DNA of 48,127 bases from CAYRVX01 sp964642165 (GTDB taxonomy: Bacteria > Planctomycetota > Phycisphaerae > SM23-33): NCBI GenBank assembly GCA_964642165.1, contig CAZXOC010000013.1:1-48127 (forward strand), written 5' to 3'. This document shows positions 18,086 to 27,867 of this stretch, piece after piece. The position numbers and the translations under genes are program-made. The notes under the pieces were generated by a model, which saw only the letters and a program-made list of their open reading frames with translations, was not told the origin of the DNA and made no database searches. Positions within the stretch are counted from its first letter, which is position 1. The number at the start of each line of letters is the position of its first letter.

Positions 18086-21000
18086 ATGAGATGTCACAAG
18101 TTCGGATGGGCCGTCGCGATCCTGGCGGCCTGGATGATCGTCAGCCCGGGCGGGACCGCCGAAGCGGTCGATTGGGCCAACCCCATTGATCCTGCGATCG
18201 ACTATGCTTGGAACGACCCTGCCAATTGGAAAGACGCCAATAGCGACGCCAACATTCCCGGTATCGCCGGCGGCCTCGCTGACACGCAGGCGAGGTTCAG
18301 CCAGTGGAGGGTCCAGCACCCCGTTAATGTCAATGTCTCCGAGCCCGTGAATACGGGAACCGCCAATATTGACATCCGTCTTCGCTCGCAGAGCATAAGT
18401 TGGGACGACCCATTCAACATGACGTTCAAGGACAGTTCCGGGACCGGGGCGGCCTCTTTCACATGCAATAAGTTCTATATCCATCAGTCCTACGACTACG
18501 TCATTTCCGAGATTCCGATCCACGCCACCGATTCGGTGGAGCTCCACTGGCGATGGGTCTATGCTCGGTTCGAGAACGTCGTGGAAACGCCTCTGGTCAA
18601 GATCGGTGACGGCGACCTGACCATTGCAGCGCACGCGGGTAACGACAAGTTCGACAAGGTGACCTTGTGGGAAGACCAGAACACTGCCATTCCGGAGCTG
18701 TACGTGCACAACGCCGTCGACCCGTATACGGGCGGCACGCCCCTTGCGATCACGATCTCCGGGGGAGGCATCTACGGCGGCTATGTCGACGGTGCGTTCG
18801 GCACGCTTCCGGATAATGTCGTCGACCTCAGCGCTCCCGGCGGGACCGTGATCGTTGGCGCGGCGCAGAGCAACTTCCCCGACGTCGTTGTGGGAGCAGC
18901 GTCCGCACTTACGGGGGATTTTACCGGTCTGACATCGGCTGATTTCGGCCTGGCCGGCTCAGGCAGGAAGATCATCCTCGGCCAGGACTCCGTCTTGGCG
19001 CGGGATCCGGGGACAGGCGCGGATCCGGCACGTAGGGACATTGGCGGGGCCATCCTCGCCAAGGGAGTCGTTGACACGGCCTCCGCGACCCCGACCGTCG
19101 TTGGCGATGGCGGTTCCTCGACGGTCTACTACGCCGCCGGGTTCGGGGGGTGGGGTAGCAGTACGGCGATCGAGACCACCGTGCAGGCCCTGGCAGGCAC
19201 GGGTGACCTTAATGTCTTTGTCACCGGGCGGAACGCCGATCTGGGAGCCGGGACCGGCTTGGAATCGCCCACGCAGGTGGCCAAGATGATCGTCCCGCCC
19301 GGTGCCGGTTACGTCAATGTGGTAGGACCCATAAACAACGGTGTTCTCACCGCTCCCAAGGCCACGACCTTCAACGTCATCGGCGAGGCCGGCGGGAAGG
19401 AGCACAATAGGGTCTTGGGAATCTCCGACCCCGCCGCGGAGATCGCCGCCGGTCAGACGTTTACTGTCCAGGACGGCATCTGTGTGCTCGACACCCGGAC
19501 CAGCACTACGTTCCTCAAGGGCACGCTGGAGATCGGCGCGGGCGGCGCTCTGGTGAACTACAGCATAGATCTTGAAATTGATGATACCGCCTGGCACGCC
19601 CCGCTGTCGGCTTCGGGTGGCACGCTTGCCTTCAAGGATCGCAGCCTTCTGTTCCTCCAGCCGGGGGGGGAAGGCATATTCGAGAACATCAACGTGACCG
19701 AAAGCGGCACTCCCTTCGTCGTGATGGGTGGGTCGGCCTGGGCAGGTCCTGATGTTATCCACACGTTTACCGCTGCGGGTACTCCTCAGATGAACGACCT
19801 GATCAAGGCCTCCAATGTCTGGCTGAACGCGGACTATGACAATTCGGCGATCACGTTCGCCGGCGACGGACTGACGCTTGGCGACGGCAAGTGGATGCAG
19901 AGCAATGAGGGCAGAACCAAGATCCCCCACGTGGCGGGAATCGTACGAGCGGAGCCCGGCACGACGATCGGTTTCGCGTCAATGAGGAACACGCTGGACA
20001 TTCAGGCCGACATCGAGGCTGCCGGTGCGACGGTTCTCTTCAACACCACCGAGGCGTTGGAGACCAGCGTATACAACTCATCCAATCCCCCCGGGAACGC
20101 ACACGACAACCGCCGCCGCACGCTCGTCCCGGACAAGGCGATTCAGTTCGGGGGCAGCATCACGGCCGAGACGATCAGGCATCAACTTGGCACCGTGACT
20201 TTACAGCAGGATCTCACGGTCCCGAATCTTCACGTCGCAGGCGGCGCCACGCTGAAGATGGCGAGCGGGAAGACCGCGACGATCAGCGGCACGATCAGCG
20301 GCAACGGAACCATTGCCGGTGGCAGCGGCTATCTCGTGGAAGACGGCGGGACCTTCGCCTGGATGATCTCCGATCCGGACGGCAATGCCGGCGAGGGCTG
20401 GGACACGCTCACCGCCGGGACGCTGCTCGACTTCGACGTCAACGACAGCGGCGCGGGAACGATCAACTTCTCGCCGATGGTGGACGACAGTCTGACCNNN
20501 NNNNNNNNNNNNNNNNNNNNNNNNNNNNNNNNNNNNNNNNNNNNNNNNNNNNNNNNNNNNNNNNNNNNNNNNNNNNNNNNNNNNNNNNNNNNNNNNNCGA
20601 CAGCGGCGCGGGAACGATCAACTTCTCGCCGATGGTGGACGACAGTCTGACCCGGGACATTGTGCCCACCGACGAGTTCGTCGTGGCTACCGGCGGCAAC
20701 ATCGACGTGCCCGGCAATTGGAACTTCATTCCCAACCCCGGCTGGGACGTCAGCGCGGCGACCCTGGTGTACGCGGACAGCAATCTCGTGCTGTCCAACA
20801 TCGCCTACAGCCCGCTGGCGCCGATGACGTGGATCGGCGGCGCGGGCGCGGGGACCTGGGCCACGGCGGTGAAGTGGGATCCCGAGGGACCGCCCTCGGG
20901 CGGCAGCGGGGCGCTCGTCGATACCGCGGGCGCCGAGATCACGGTCGACGCGAACGCCGCCACCGGGTCGCTCGAGATCACGCAGGGAACCGTTGACGTG

Positions 21001-22206
21001 CAGGCGATCCTGGCTGTCGGCAACTGGGTGAGGATCGGCCCCGGAGGCGCGCTGAACGTCGCCGGCGAAGTCGCCGCCACGTCTCTCGAGTCGGCAGGGA
21101 CGCTCACCGTGCAGCCGGGCGCGGCCGTCGCCATCGACGGGCTGACCATCACCGGCGGGACGCTCGACACGGGCGACAACGCGATCGTCGTCAGCGGCAC
21201 GCTCCGGGCCCCCGGCGTCGTCGTCACGTCCGACGCGGAGTCGTTCCAGGCGATGGGCTCGGGCCAGCCCGGCGAGATCACCGTCGCCATCATCGAGGAG
21301 GACAGCACGCTCGCGCTGGCGAACCCGGCCGGGGCGGGCGCGACGCTGAACGCGCCGAACGCCCACATCGACGTCGCCGTGCCGTCGGCCACGCTGGACG
21401 TCGACGCCGACACGGCCGTTCTGGGCGACCTGTCCTTCCGCGGCACCCAGCTCAGCGGGCTGGACGTGATCGGGGCGACGACGGCCAGCTTCCGCAACCT
21501 GAGCGGCGAGGGCAAGCTGAAGATCAGGCTGGAGGGCGGCACGGCGGGCCTGTGCGAGGTCCGCGGGCGGATCGACCCGGGCAACGGCATCGGCGAGTTG
21601 GACCTCTCGTGCGACGCCGCGCTGACCGCCGGGGCCTCCCTGGCCCCCGAGGTGCAAGGCGACCAGAGCGACCTGCTCTACGTGCTGGACAACCTGGACC
21701 TCGACGCGCCCGACGACGCCCTGGCGCCGTCGTGGCTGCCCGGCGGCGATGCGAGCTCCATGTTCGGCGGCGACTACGTGGTGGTGGACGCCTACGAGAC
21801 GTTCGGCGAGTTCGACATCCGCGGCGGGGGGAACATCGGCGCAGCCTACATCGCCGACGTCCAGTACAACGTGGACCTCGGCACGGGCGGCTGGCTGATC
21901 GTCCTGACGCTGTACGACCAGCTCGCCGGGGACGTCGACCTCGACGGGAGTGTCGAAGCCGGAGACTACCTCGCTCTGAAGCGCCACATCGCAAGCACGG
22001 CAGGCGCGGTCTGGGGCGACGGCGACTTCGACTTCGACGGCGACGTGGACCGGCTGGACTTCCTGGCACTCCGAGGCGCCTTTGGCGAGACGGTGGGCGG
22101 CCCCGCGGCCGCGCCGGCGCCGGAGCCGACCGCCGTGCTGCTGCTGGGCCTCGGGGCGTCGGTGCTGCTGGGTCGGCGGCGACGTCAGCGTCGACGGCGC
22201 CATTGA
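18086..22206 (+). CDS. Second giant secreted PEP-CTERM protein with dockerin-like segment (contains N gap)
   Basis: About 1321 residues after collapsing the duplicated overlap. A strong GAGGAGG precedes the ATG at 18086, and a signal peptide follows (MRCHKFGWAVAILAAWMIVS, cleavage near 27). The first 800 residues are beta-rich, with GGGIYGGYVDGAFGTL, AGGTGxLxV-like strands and KTATISGTISGNGTI near 725; they do not resemble the first PEP-CTERM protein. From about 860 (MTWIGGAGAGTWATAVKWD) the two proteins become clearly paralogous, sharing TSLESAGTL, ESFQAMGSGQPGEITV, GGNIGAAYIA and YDQLAGDVDLDG. Dockerin-like loops lie at about 1230-1285 and PEP at 1294. The tail RRRRQRRRRH is abnormal because it reads out of frame through the start of another dockerin/PEP-CTERM unit. 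A surface display role is inferred. Confidence 0.85.
20443..20652. other. Second scaffold gap of 100 N with a 55-bp duplicated flank
   Basis: Bases 20443-20497 equal 20598-20652 and bracket exactly 100 N. Removing 155 bases brings the frames before and after into register, giving one PEP-CTERM gene. The overlap length is the same as at the first gap. Confidence 0.92.
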
Positions 22207-22351
22207 CGACCTGGACTACATCCCGCTGAAGCACAGCATGGGCGACTCCGTCCCCGACCGCGGCGGGATCACCCCCGAGCCGGCCACGCTGGCCTTGCTG
22301 GCGCTGGGCGCCCTGGCCGGGTTGCGGAGACGAAGACGCAACCGCCATTGA
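22175..22351 (+). pseudogene. Orphan dockerin-like plus PEP-CTERM tail
   Basis: In the frame one base off from the preceding gene, bases 22175-22351 read GGDVSVDGAIDDLDY, then PLKHSMGDSVP, GITPEPATL, a hydrophobic helix and RRRRRNRH followed by a stop. This is the same unit as the end of the first PEP-CTERM gene (GGDLTFDGDVNYLDY..GITPEPATL) and has no start codon or signal peptide of its own. It overlaps the last 32 bases of the preceding gene. The likely origin is recombination at a shared tcggcggcgac string that swapped or added a tail out of frame. Confidence 0.75.
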
Positions 22352-22367
22352 CCGACGCGAGACCCAC

Positions 22368-22405
22368 CGCGGGCCGCAGCGGCTGACACGGCGCTGCGGC
22401 CCGCG
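22368..22405. terminator. Very strong hairpin after the PEP-CTERM region
   Basis: A perfect 14-bp GC stem (CGCGGGCCGCAGCG and its complement at 22368-22381 and 22392-22405) with a 10-base loop starts 17 bases after the orphan tail stop. It has no T-run. Position favours transcript termination or 3' end protection. The remaining sequence to 22650 shows no gene. Confidence 0.5.
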
Positions 22406-22650
22406 CCGCGCGCACGCCGTGCCGGGGCCACCCGCGCGCCCCGGGGAAACTGCCTGGGCCTACCGATAGCGAGTACTCCTTCCACGCAGAGACTTGGCGT
22501 ATCCCCCCTCGAGGGTCTCATTCGGGCTTCCGCGCGAGAGGCAATTGGGGTGGTCCCCGTCGCGCGGAGCGCCTACGATTCCTACGGCAATGGGGTTTCG
22601 CCACTTTCGGACTCGGTTTTCGTGGGTAGCTCTGCTGAAAGGAGAACGAC

Positions 22651-23766
22651 ATGCCTGCCACCAACGACGCCTCGACTCAGGCACCGGACGTGTCTCGCTC
22701 CCGGATCCCAGATGCCTGGCACACGAAGGTGCACGAGCGCCTGCACCTGCCCTTGCCGGTTCCCTGGACCCTCATCGGCGCGCTGTTCTTCCTGGGTGGA
22801 TACTACACGCTGCCGAACCGCCCTCCGCTCCAGGACGTGGCGTTCTACTTCTCCAGGCCCGGGAATGAGCGAGGCCCGAACGGGGAATCCCTCCAAGAGT
22901 GGGTCGACGGACCGCAGGACCCGCGCCGCGTACTGATACTGGGCTACATCGCCCTTCTGATTGCGGCCGGAGGCAGCGGCGTCGTTTTCTGTGAGCGCGT
23001 CCTGGACCGCGCGACCGATGCCTTCCCCGACTGCATGACCATGGACCCGGCGGATGCGAGGGTTTGGGTCACCGAATGGCACCTCCGGATCTTTCGGCCA
23101 AGGGCGCACCTCGTTGTCGGGCTGGTGGTCGGTCTCGCCTACGTCGGCTTCGGCTACCAGATGGTCGAGGATCTCTATGGGGGTGGCTTCTCCAGGGCCT
23201 ACGTGCACTTCCTGTGCTTCGTCGTGGGCCTCGTGAGCGGGCCCATCCTTTGGATCATGTACCAGTCGTCGAGGATGATCTCCTCGCTGGGAAGGAAGGA
23301 GGAGCTACACACGTCGGTCCTCGACGCCGGGACCAGTGCGCTGCGTCTGGTCTCGCTGGTGGTGTTCAAAATCTCCGTGATCGCCATCTTCCTCTACCTC
23401 ATTGGCCTGTTGTACTTCCTGCTTAACCCGCAGTTCAAAGGCAACCTGTTGCCGGCCATTGCCGCCGCCGTGCTTGGGCTGGCTGTGCTGTGGTACTTCG
23501 CGGGATCGCAACTGAACATCCGCGGCGCCCTGATCCAGCGGAAGCGCGAGAAGCTCCGCGAGTTGGTGAACAGGCTGGACGAGTCCTACCAGGTGGCGGC
23601 GGACCGGCCGAGCGAAGCGAACTTCAAGAGCCTCGACAATCTGCTTCAGCTCCAGAAGACGGTCAACGGCAAGAGCTCCTGGGCGTTCGGGATGGAGCAG
23701 CTCCTGTTCATCCTGGGATCGGTGGTCGTCCCCGTGGTCTGCGCGCTGCTAAAGCTTCTGGAGTAG
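22651..23766 (+). CDS. Polytopic membrane protein of unknown function
   Basis: 371 residues, preceded by AAGGAG six bases before the ATG. The hydrophobic segments are one at about 38-52, one near 99-115, a pair around 153-172 and 184-205, two around 232-262 and 268-290, and a last one at 350-369. A soluble loop lies between helices one and two (about 55-95, with FYFSRPGNERGPNGESLQEW), and a charged helical region with likely coiled-coil character lies at 296-345 (LIQRKREKLRELVNRLDESY). No enzyme or transporter motif is recognised. The gene stands alone: the PEP-CTERM genes lie upstream and the next gene is convergent. Confidence 0.75.
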   Translation: MPATNDASTQAPDVSRSRIPDAWHTKVHERLHLPLPVPWTLIGALFFLGGYYTLPNRPPLQDVAFYFSRPGNERGPNGESLQEWVDGPQDPRRVLILGYIALLIAAGGSGVVFCERVLDRATDAFPDCMTMDPADARVWVTEWHLRIFRPRAHLVVGLVVGLAYVGFGYQMVEDLYGGGFSRAYVHFLCFVVGLVSGPILWIMYQSSRMISSLGRKEELHTSVLDAGTSALRLVSLVVFKISVIAIFLYLIGLLYFLLNPQFKGNLLPAIAAAVLGLAVLWYFAGSQLNIRGALIQRKREKLRELVNRLDESYQVAADRPSEANFKSLDNLLQLQKTVNGKSSWAFGMEQLLFILGSVVVPVVCALLKLLE

Positions 23767-23779
23767 CGGGCGGACGCTC

Positions 23780-24661
23780 TCAGCCGATCAGTCTCCGGGC
23801 GTTCGCGGCGAAGATGCCCCGACGCACGCCGTCGGGCAGGTCCAGGGCCTCCAGGAAGGCCCGGAGGTCGCCGCCGTGCTGGTCGCGGCCGAAGAGCAGC
23901 CGCTCGCACCAGCGGCGGAGGAACTCGCGTCCGTGGGGCGGGTCGCGCCGCAGGGCCGTCAGGGCCGACGCCGCCGAGAGGTCGGCGTGGAGGTTGGCGT
24001 GGGCCTCGAAGAGCCCGTCCAGCCGCCCGCCGGGGATGACCGGCCCGTCGGGGTACATCTCGCTGCGGCGGTCGGCGTCGCCGCTGATCTCGCGCCAGAA
24101 GCCGGGCCCGTGGCCGAGGAAGGCCGTCTCCGGGCACGCCGCCAGGGCGCGGGCGAGGTTCTCGACAGTCCCGCCGTACCACGCGCGCTGGTACGCGGGG
24201 CGGCCGGTCCGGGCGTCGGGCAGATACGGCACGTCGAGATGGAGGACGACGGGGCAGCGAAGCTCGCCGGCCTTGCGGAACAGCTCGAGGCAGCGCGGGT
24301 CGTCCAGCAGCAGGCGGTACTTCCACTCGCCGCAGACGCGGACGCCGTGCATGCGGCAGGCGGCCTCGAGCAGCTCGGGGGCCGTCGGCAGCGTGGGCGG
24401 CGGGCAGTAGCCGGGCACGAATCGCCCCGGGTACCGCCGGCAGGCGCGCACCACGTCAGCGAGGGGCAGCCCGGCGTGCGTGCCGTCGGCGCGGACGTGC
24501 TCGGGGTTGTAGTGCCCCTGCCAGGGCGGCTCGTCCTCCGCCGGCGGGACCTCCCACGTCAGCAGCCACGCCCTGTCGATGCCGTGGGCGTCCATGTCGG
24601 CGACCAGCGCCGCCTCGTCGCGCCCGTGCCAGCACACGTGCTGATGCGAATCAATGATCAT
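23780..24661 (-). CDS. Amidohydrolase family 2 protein (TIM-barrel metal hydrolase)
   Basis: 293 residues starting MIIDSHQHVCW, with the metal-binding His-x-His pair at His6 and His8. The later pattern fits the amidohydrolase_2 group: FVPGYCPP, CPVVLHLDVPY, FLGHGPGFWR, then NLHADLSAASALTAL and LLFGRDQHGGDL near the end, where the Asp normally activates the metal-bound water. Members hydrolyse lactones or decarboxylate small acids; the substrate here is not evident. Its start overlaps the stop of the upstream aminotransferase-like gene by 11 bases, so the two are co-translated. It is convergent with the membrane protein gene, 13 bases away. Confidence 0.87.
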   Translation of the reverse strand: MIIDSHQHVCWHGRDEAALVADMDAHGIDRAWLLTWEVPPAEDEPPWQGHYNPEHVRADGTHAGLPLADVVRACRRYPGRFVPGYCPPPTLPTAPELLEAACRMHGVRVCGEWKYRLLLDDPRCLELFRKAGELRCPVVLHLDVPYLPDARTGRPAYQRAWYGGTVENLARALAACPETAFLGHGPGFWREISGDADRRSEMYPDGPVIPGGRLDGLFEAHANLHADLSAASALTALRRDPPHGREFLRRWCERLLFGRDQHGGDLRAFLEALDLPDGVRRGIFAANARRLIG

Positions 24662-25931
24662 CGGCGTCTTCCCGAATGCAGGCCCGCTCGACCTTCTCCA
24701 TCGCGGCTAGGGCGTCGGCCACCTCCCGCTCGCCGCAGCGCTCGTGGAACATCATGCGGAAGTGTCTCGCCTCGGCGGCCACGGCGTTCGGCACGTCGTA
24801 CTGCCGCTCCGGATCGCCCCGGTAGCGCGGGGACGACCAGGGCAGCCCGCTGCGCCCGAAGACCTCGCGCCGGCGGAACCACTCGGCCAGTGCCGGGGCG
24901 TGCAGGTAGTCCGCGCCGACCGGAATCCCCTCGGCGGCCAGCGCGTCTACGAACTCCTGTTTGCCCGTGCGGAGGGCCTCGAGGTCCATCTCGAGCAGGA
25001 GGAACCAGTAGGCCCCCTCGCAGCCGGGCAGGGGCTCGGCCAAGCGGACGGTCCGGAGCCGCCGGCAGCAGCCGTCGGCGATGCGCCGCGCCAGGTCGCG
25101 GCGCCGCCGCACGACCTCGGGCAGCTTTCGTAACTGCACGCGCCCGATCGCGGCGTGCAGCTCGTCCATGTTGCAGTTGAGCGAGGCGACCACGTTGCCG
25201 CTCGCCCCGGCCAGGCCGAACGGCTTGCCCCGGTCGGCGTGGCGGCGGACGCGCCAGTAGAGCTCCTCGCTGCGCGTGAAGACCGCCCCCCCCTGCCCAC
25301 CGGTGACGTGGAGCTTCCCGGCCATGGTTGAGAAGGCCGCCACGTCGCCGAACGTACCGACGGGCCGGGACGCGCACGTCGCCCCGTGGGCCTGGGCGCA
25401 GTCCTCGATCACGCCCAGCCCGCGGGACCGCGCCAGCTCCATCACCGCCGGCATGTCCACCGGCAGCCCCGCGATGTGGGCGACGACGACCGAGGACGTG
25501 CGCCCGGTCAGGCGCGCCGCGATCTGGTCGGCGCCGGTGTTGAGGCTGTTGGGCGCCGCGTCGGCGGGCACGGGGATGCAGTTGATCAGCGCCACGGGCA
25601 TGACGCCGCCGGGGTCGGTGATCGGGGGGACGATCACCTCCGAGAACGGCTCGATCTCCATCGCCCGCAGCGCGACGTAGAGGGCGTTCGTGCCGGAGTT
25701 GACGCCGTCGGCGTAGCCCCCGCCGAGCCGGTCGGCGAACTCGCGGCAGTAGGCCTCCTCCTCGGGCCCGTGGTACGGCGGGAACTGCCCCGCCTCAATG
25801 GCCCGGTCCATCCACGCCACCACGGCGCGTTTCTCCTCGTCGCCGAACAGCCCGCGCGCCGGCCAGGGCGCCGCGCGGACCTTCGGCCCGCCGTGGATCG
25901 CCAGCGCGTCGCCCGCGTTCTGTCGGGACAT
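24651..25931 (-). CDS. DegT/DnrJ/EryC1/StrS-type PLP aminotransferase
   Basis: 426 residues. The fold-type I aminotransferase signature of the DegT group is seen: VNSGTNALYVALRAM near 78-91, VIVPPITDPGGVM, GLGVIEDCAQAHGA near 171-184, and the PLP lysine Lys206 in STMAGKLHVTGGQGG. The residues before the lysine (STMAGK) differ from the usual FSFHPTK-like context. NMDELHAAIGRVQL and the C-terminal substrate-binding half follow. The family transaminates or dehydrates keto sugars for deoxy and amino sugars, or makes inosamines. Pairing with an amidohydrolase rather than with nucleotide-sugar genes makes an inosamine or catabolic role as likely as surface-sugar synthesis. The ATG at 25931 is preferred to a long in-frame upstream extension. 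Confidence 0.88.
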   Translation of the reverse strand: MSRQNAGDALAIHGGPKVRAAPWPARGLFGDEEKRAVVAWMDRAIEAGQFPPYHGPEEEAYCREFADRLGGGYADGVNSGTNALYVALRAMEIEPFSEVIVPPITDPGGVMPVALINCIPVPADAAPNSLNTGADQIAARLTGRTSSVVVAHIAGLPVDMPAVMELARSRGLGVIEDCAQAHGATCASRPVGTFGDVAAFSTMAGKLHVTGGQGGAVFTRSEELYWRVRRHADRGKPFGLAGASGNVVASLNCNMDELHAAIGRVQLRKLPEVVRRRRDLARRIADGCCRRLRTVRLAEPLPGCEGAYWFLLLEMDLEALRTGKQEFVDALAAEGIPVGADYLHAPALAEWFRRREVFGRSGLPWSSPRYRGDPERQYDVPNAVAAEARHFRMMFHERCGEREVADALAAMEKVERACIREDADDH

Positions 25932-26086
25932 GGTGGCCGCTCCCGGGCCCCTCGGGCCCGCCGGGACGTGCCCGGCAGCATACCGGCGTGCCCGTCGTGC
26001 CGCCAGGGCCCGAGCCGGCGGCGGGATCGCGCGGTACGCTACCGGCCCCGGAGACGTTATGATAAGGGGGAACGAAGGATCGCTCT

Positions 26087-27844
26087 GTGCCCGTGGCCCG
26101 TTATGCGAGACAAGTCGGCTTCCTCGCAGCCGCCCTGCTGGTGAGCGCGGCCCTGTTCGCGCGGCCGTTGAGGCGCCGCCGCCCGGCGCCGGTGCGGCCC
26201 GCGCCTGCCGTGCGCCGCGGCGCGCCAAGCGCCCCGTCGGCCGGGGACCTCCGCGCCCTCGAGCAAGTTCATCAGTTCCTCGCGAACGTCACCCCGGGGG
26301 CCGTGACGGTCGTCGCCCGGCGGTCGAAGAGGCCGGACTTCTCCTGCACCGGCGCCTTCGTGAGCCGCGACGGCCTGGTCGCAACGTGCCTCCACGGCGT
26401 CGCCCACGAGGACCTCGCGAGCATCGAGATCCGCCCCCACGGCCGGGAGCCGGTCCCCGCCTCCGTCGTGGCCTTGGACGAAAAGACGGACCTGGCGATC
26501 CTGAAGCCGGCCCGGGCGCTGCGCCCCGGTCACGTCTTCGCCGGGCGGGGGCTCGCCGAGGTCAAGAGCGGCCTGAAGGTGGTCAGCCTCGCCCTGCCGT
26601 GCCGCCCGTTCCTGGCGTACTCGCCGGGGACGGTGAACGGCATCTACACGGCCGAGGCGCTGCGGGAGGTGCTGGCCGGTCGCTTCACCGGCGGGCAGGG
26701 GTACCAGTACATCGAGACGAACGCCCGCATCGGCCGGGCGGCGAGCGGCGGGCTCCTGCTGGACGCCGCCGGGCGCCCGCTGGGCGTCTGTGCCCTGAAG
26801 GTGCCCGGCGTCAAGATGGGCTTTGCCATCGAGTGGCGTGCCGTGACGGACCTCGCCAAGAGGGCGGCCTCGGCCAAGCCCCTGGCGTTGGAGACAGTCC
26901 GAGCCGCCGCGGGGAAGGACGTGCCGGAGCGGCTCTTCGGCCCGGCGACGACCAGCCACCCCGTGCGTGCGGCCGTCCTGAAGCACAAGTGGGCGATGTA
27001 CTGCCCCAAGTGCGGCGGCCGCGGGTACGTGATGGTCACCAAGTACAAGGCGAAGAACGTCCGCAAGCCGTACACGGCGGTTTCCGGCAAGCGGTTCGTA
27101 ACCCGCTACCGCACCGTCCGGGTGACGGTGCCGGTGCGGGTCCGCGTGAACTGCGACCGCTGCCGCAAGGCGCTGGTCCACCCGGAGCCCGCCCAGACGT
27201 CGGCCGCCCTGCGCGAGATCCTCGAGCCGATGCTGGCGATGGACCACAACGCGTGGCAGGCGCTGGTGGCCTGGCAGGAGGCGGGCGACGTGCTGGAGCA
27301 CGCCGCGCTGGACCACGCCGGCTACGGCGCGGCCTTGAGCTCCGCGGCGGCCGAGGCGCTCGCCAAGCCCGACGCCCACCTCGGCGAGCCCGTGGTCTTC
27401 ACCGGGCGCGTCGCCGAGGCCCGCACCGACCAGGCCGCCCTGCTGTACCTCGTCGGCGTCGCCGGGGCCGACCGCCACGCCCTGGTCCTGTACCGGGGCA
27501 AGGTGAGCGTCCTGAAGGGCATGCCGTGCTGCGTCGCCGGCAGGCTTTGCGCCGTTCGCGGCGCCGCGCCCCTGGTGGTCGCCGCCGGCGTCAACATGCT
27601 GCACAAGCCCGACGCGAGCTACGAGCCGGTCCGCCCGCGCGTGGAGCCGCCGAAGCCCAAGCCGTTGTCCCGCCCGGGTCCCACCACGCCCGACAGCCGC
27701 CTGGGGGCCGCCCGGATGTACCTCAGCGCCGGGCTGAGGGACAAGGGCCTTTCCATCCTGCGCGAGGTCATCCGGAAGCACCCCGACTCGAAGGCCGCCG
27801 AACAGGCGCGCTCCATGCTCGCGAAGATGGGACTGGACGAGTAG
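26087..27844 (+). CDS. Multidomain trypsin-like serine protease with zinc-binding, OB-like and TPR-like parts
   Basis: 585 residues from a GTG start at 26087, with GAAGGA eight bases upstream and a TATGAT -10 at 26058. A hydrophobic signal or anchor occupies residues 8-25. The HtrA-like protease domain (about 55-260) keeps the triad: His103 in ATCLHGV, Asp135 in EKTDLAIL, Ser220 in GRAASGG. No PDZ domain follows. Instead there is a four-cysteine site like that of DnaJ (CPKCGGRG at 306-313, CDRC at 356-359), a helical stretch, and an OB-fold-like segment (GEPVVFTGRVAEA through GMPCCVAGRL, about 435-490). A single TPR-like helical pair ends the protein. The combination is not one I recognise. 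Its target and the role of the zinc site are unknown. The divergent aminotransferase-like gene starts 155 bases away. Confidence 0.82.
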   Translation: MPVARYARQVGFLAAALLVSAALFARPLRRRRPAPVRPAPAVRRGAPSAPSAGDLRALEQVHQFLANVTPGAVTVVARRSKRPDFSCTGAFVSRDGLVATCLHGVAHEDLASIEIRPHGREPVPASVVALDEKTDLAILKPARALRPGHVFAGRGLAEVKSGLKVVSLALPCRPFLAYSPGTVNGIYTAEALREVLAGRFTGGQGYQYIETNARIGRAASGGLLLDAAGRPLGVCALKVPGVKMGFAIEWRAVTDLAKRAASAKPLALETVRAAAGKDVPERLFGPATTSHPVRAAVLKHKWAMYCPKCGGRGYVMVTKYKAKNVRKPYTAVSGKRFVTRYRTVRVTVPVRVRVNCDRCRKALVHPEPAQTSAALREILEPMLAMDHNAWQALVAWQEAGDVLEHAALDHAGYGAALSSAAAEALAKPDAHLGEPVVFTGRVAEARTDQAALLYLVGVAGADRHALVLYRGKVSVLKGMPCCVAGRLCAVRGAAPLVVAAGVNMLHKPDASYEPVRPRVEPPKPKPLSRPGPTTPDSRLGAARMYLSAGLRDKGLSILREVIRKHPDSKAAEQARSMLAKMGLDE

Positions 27845-27867
27845 GGGCCGCCCCGGGGGCCCGGCCG

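Noticed and set aside
22160..22351. Programmed frameshift producing a protein with two PEP-CTERM tails
   Set aside because: There is no slippery heptamer at the junction and the upstream frame already has a full PEP-CTERM helix and basic tail. A recombination relic is simpler.
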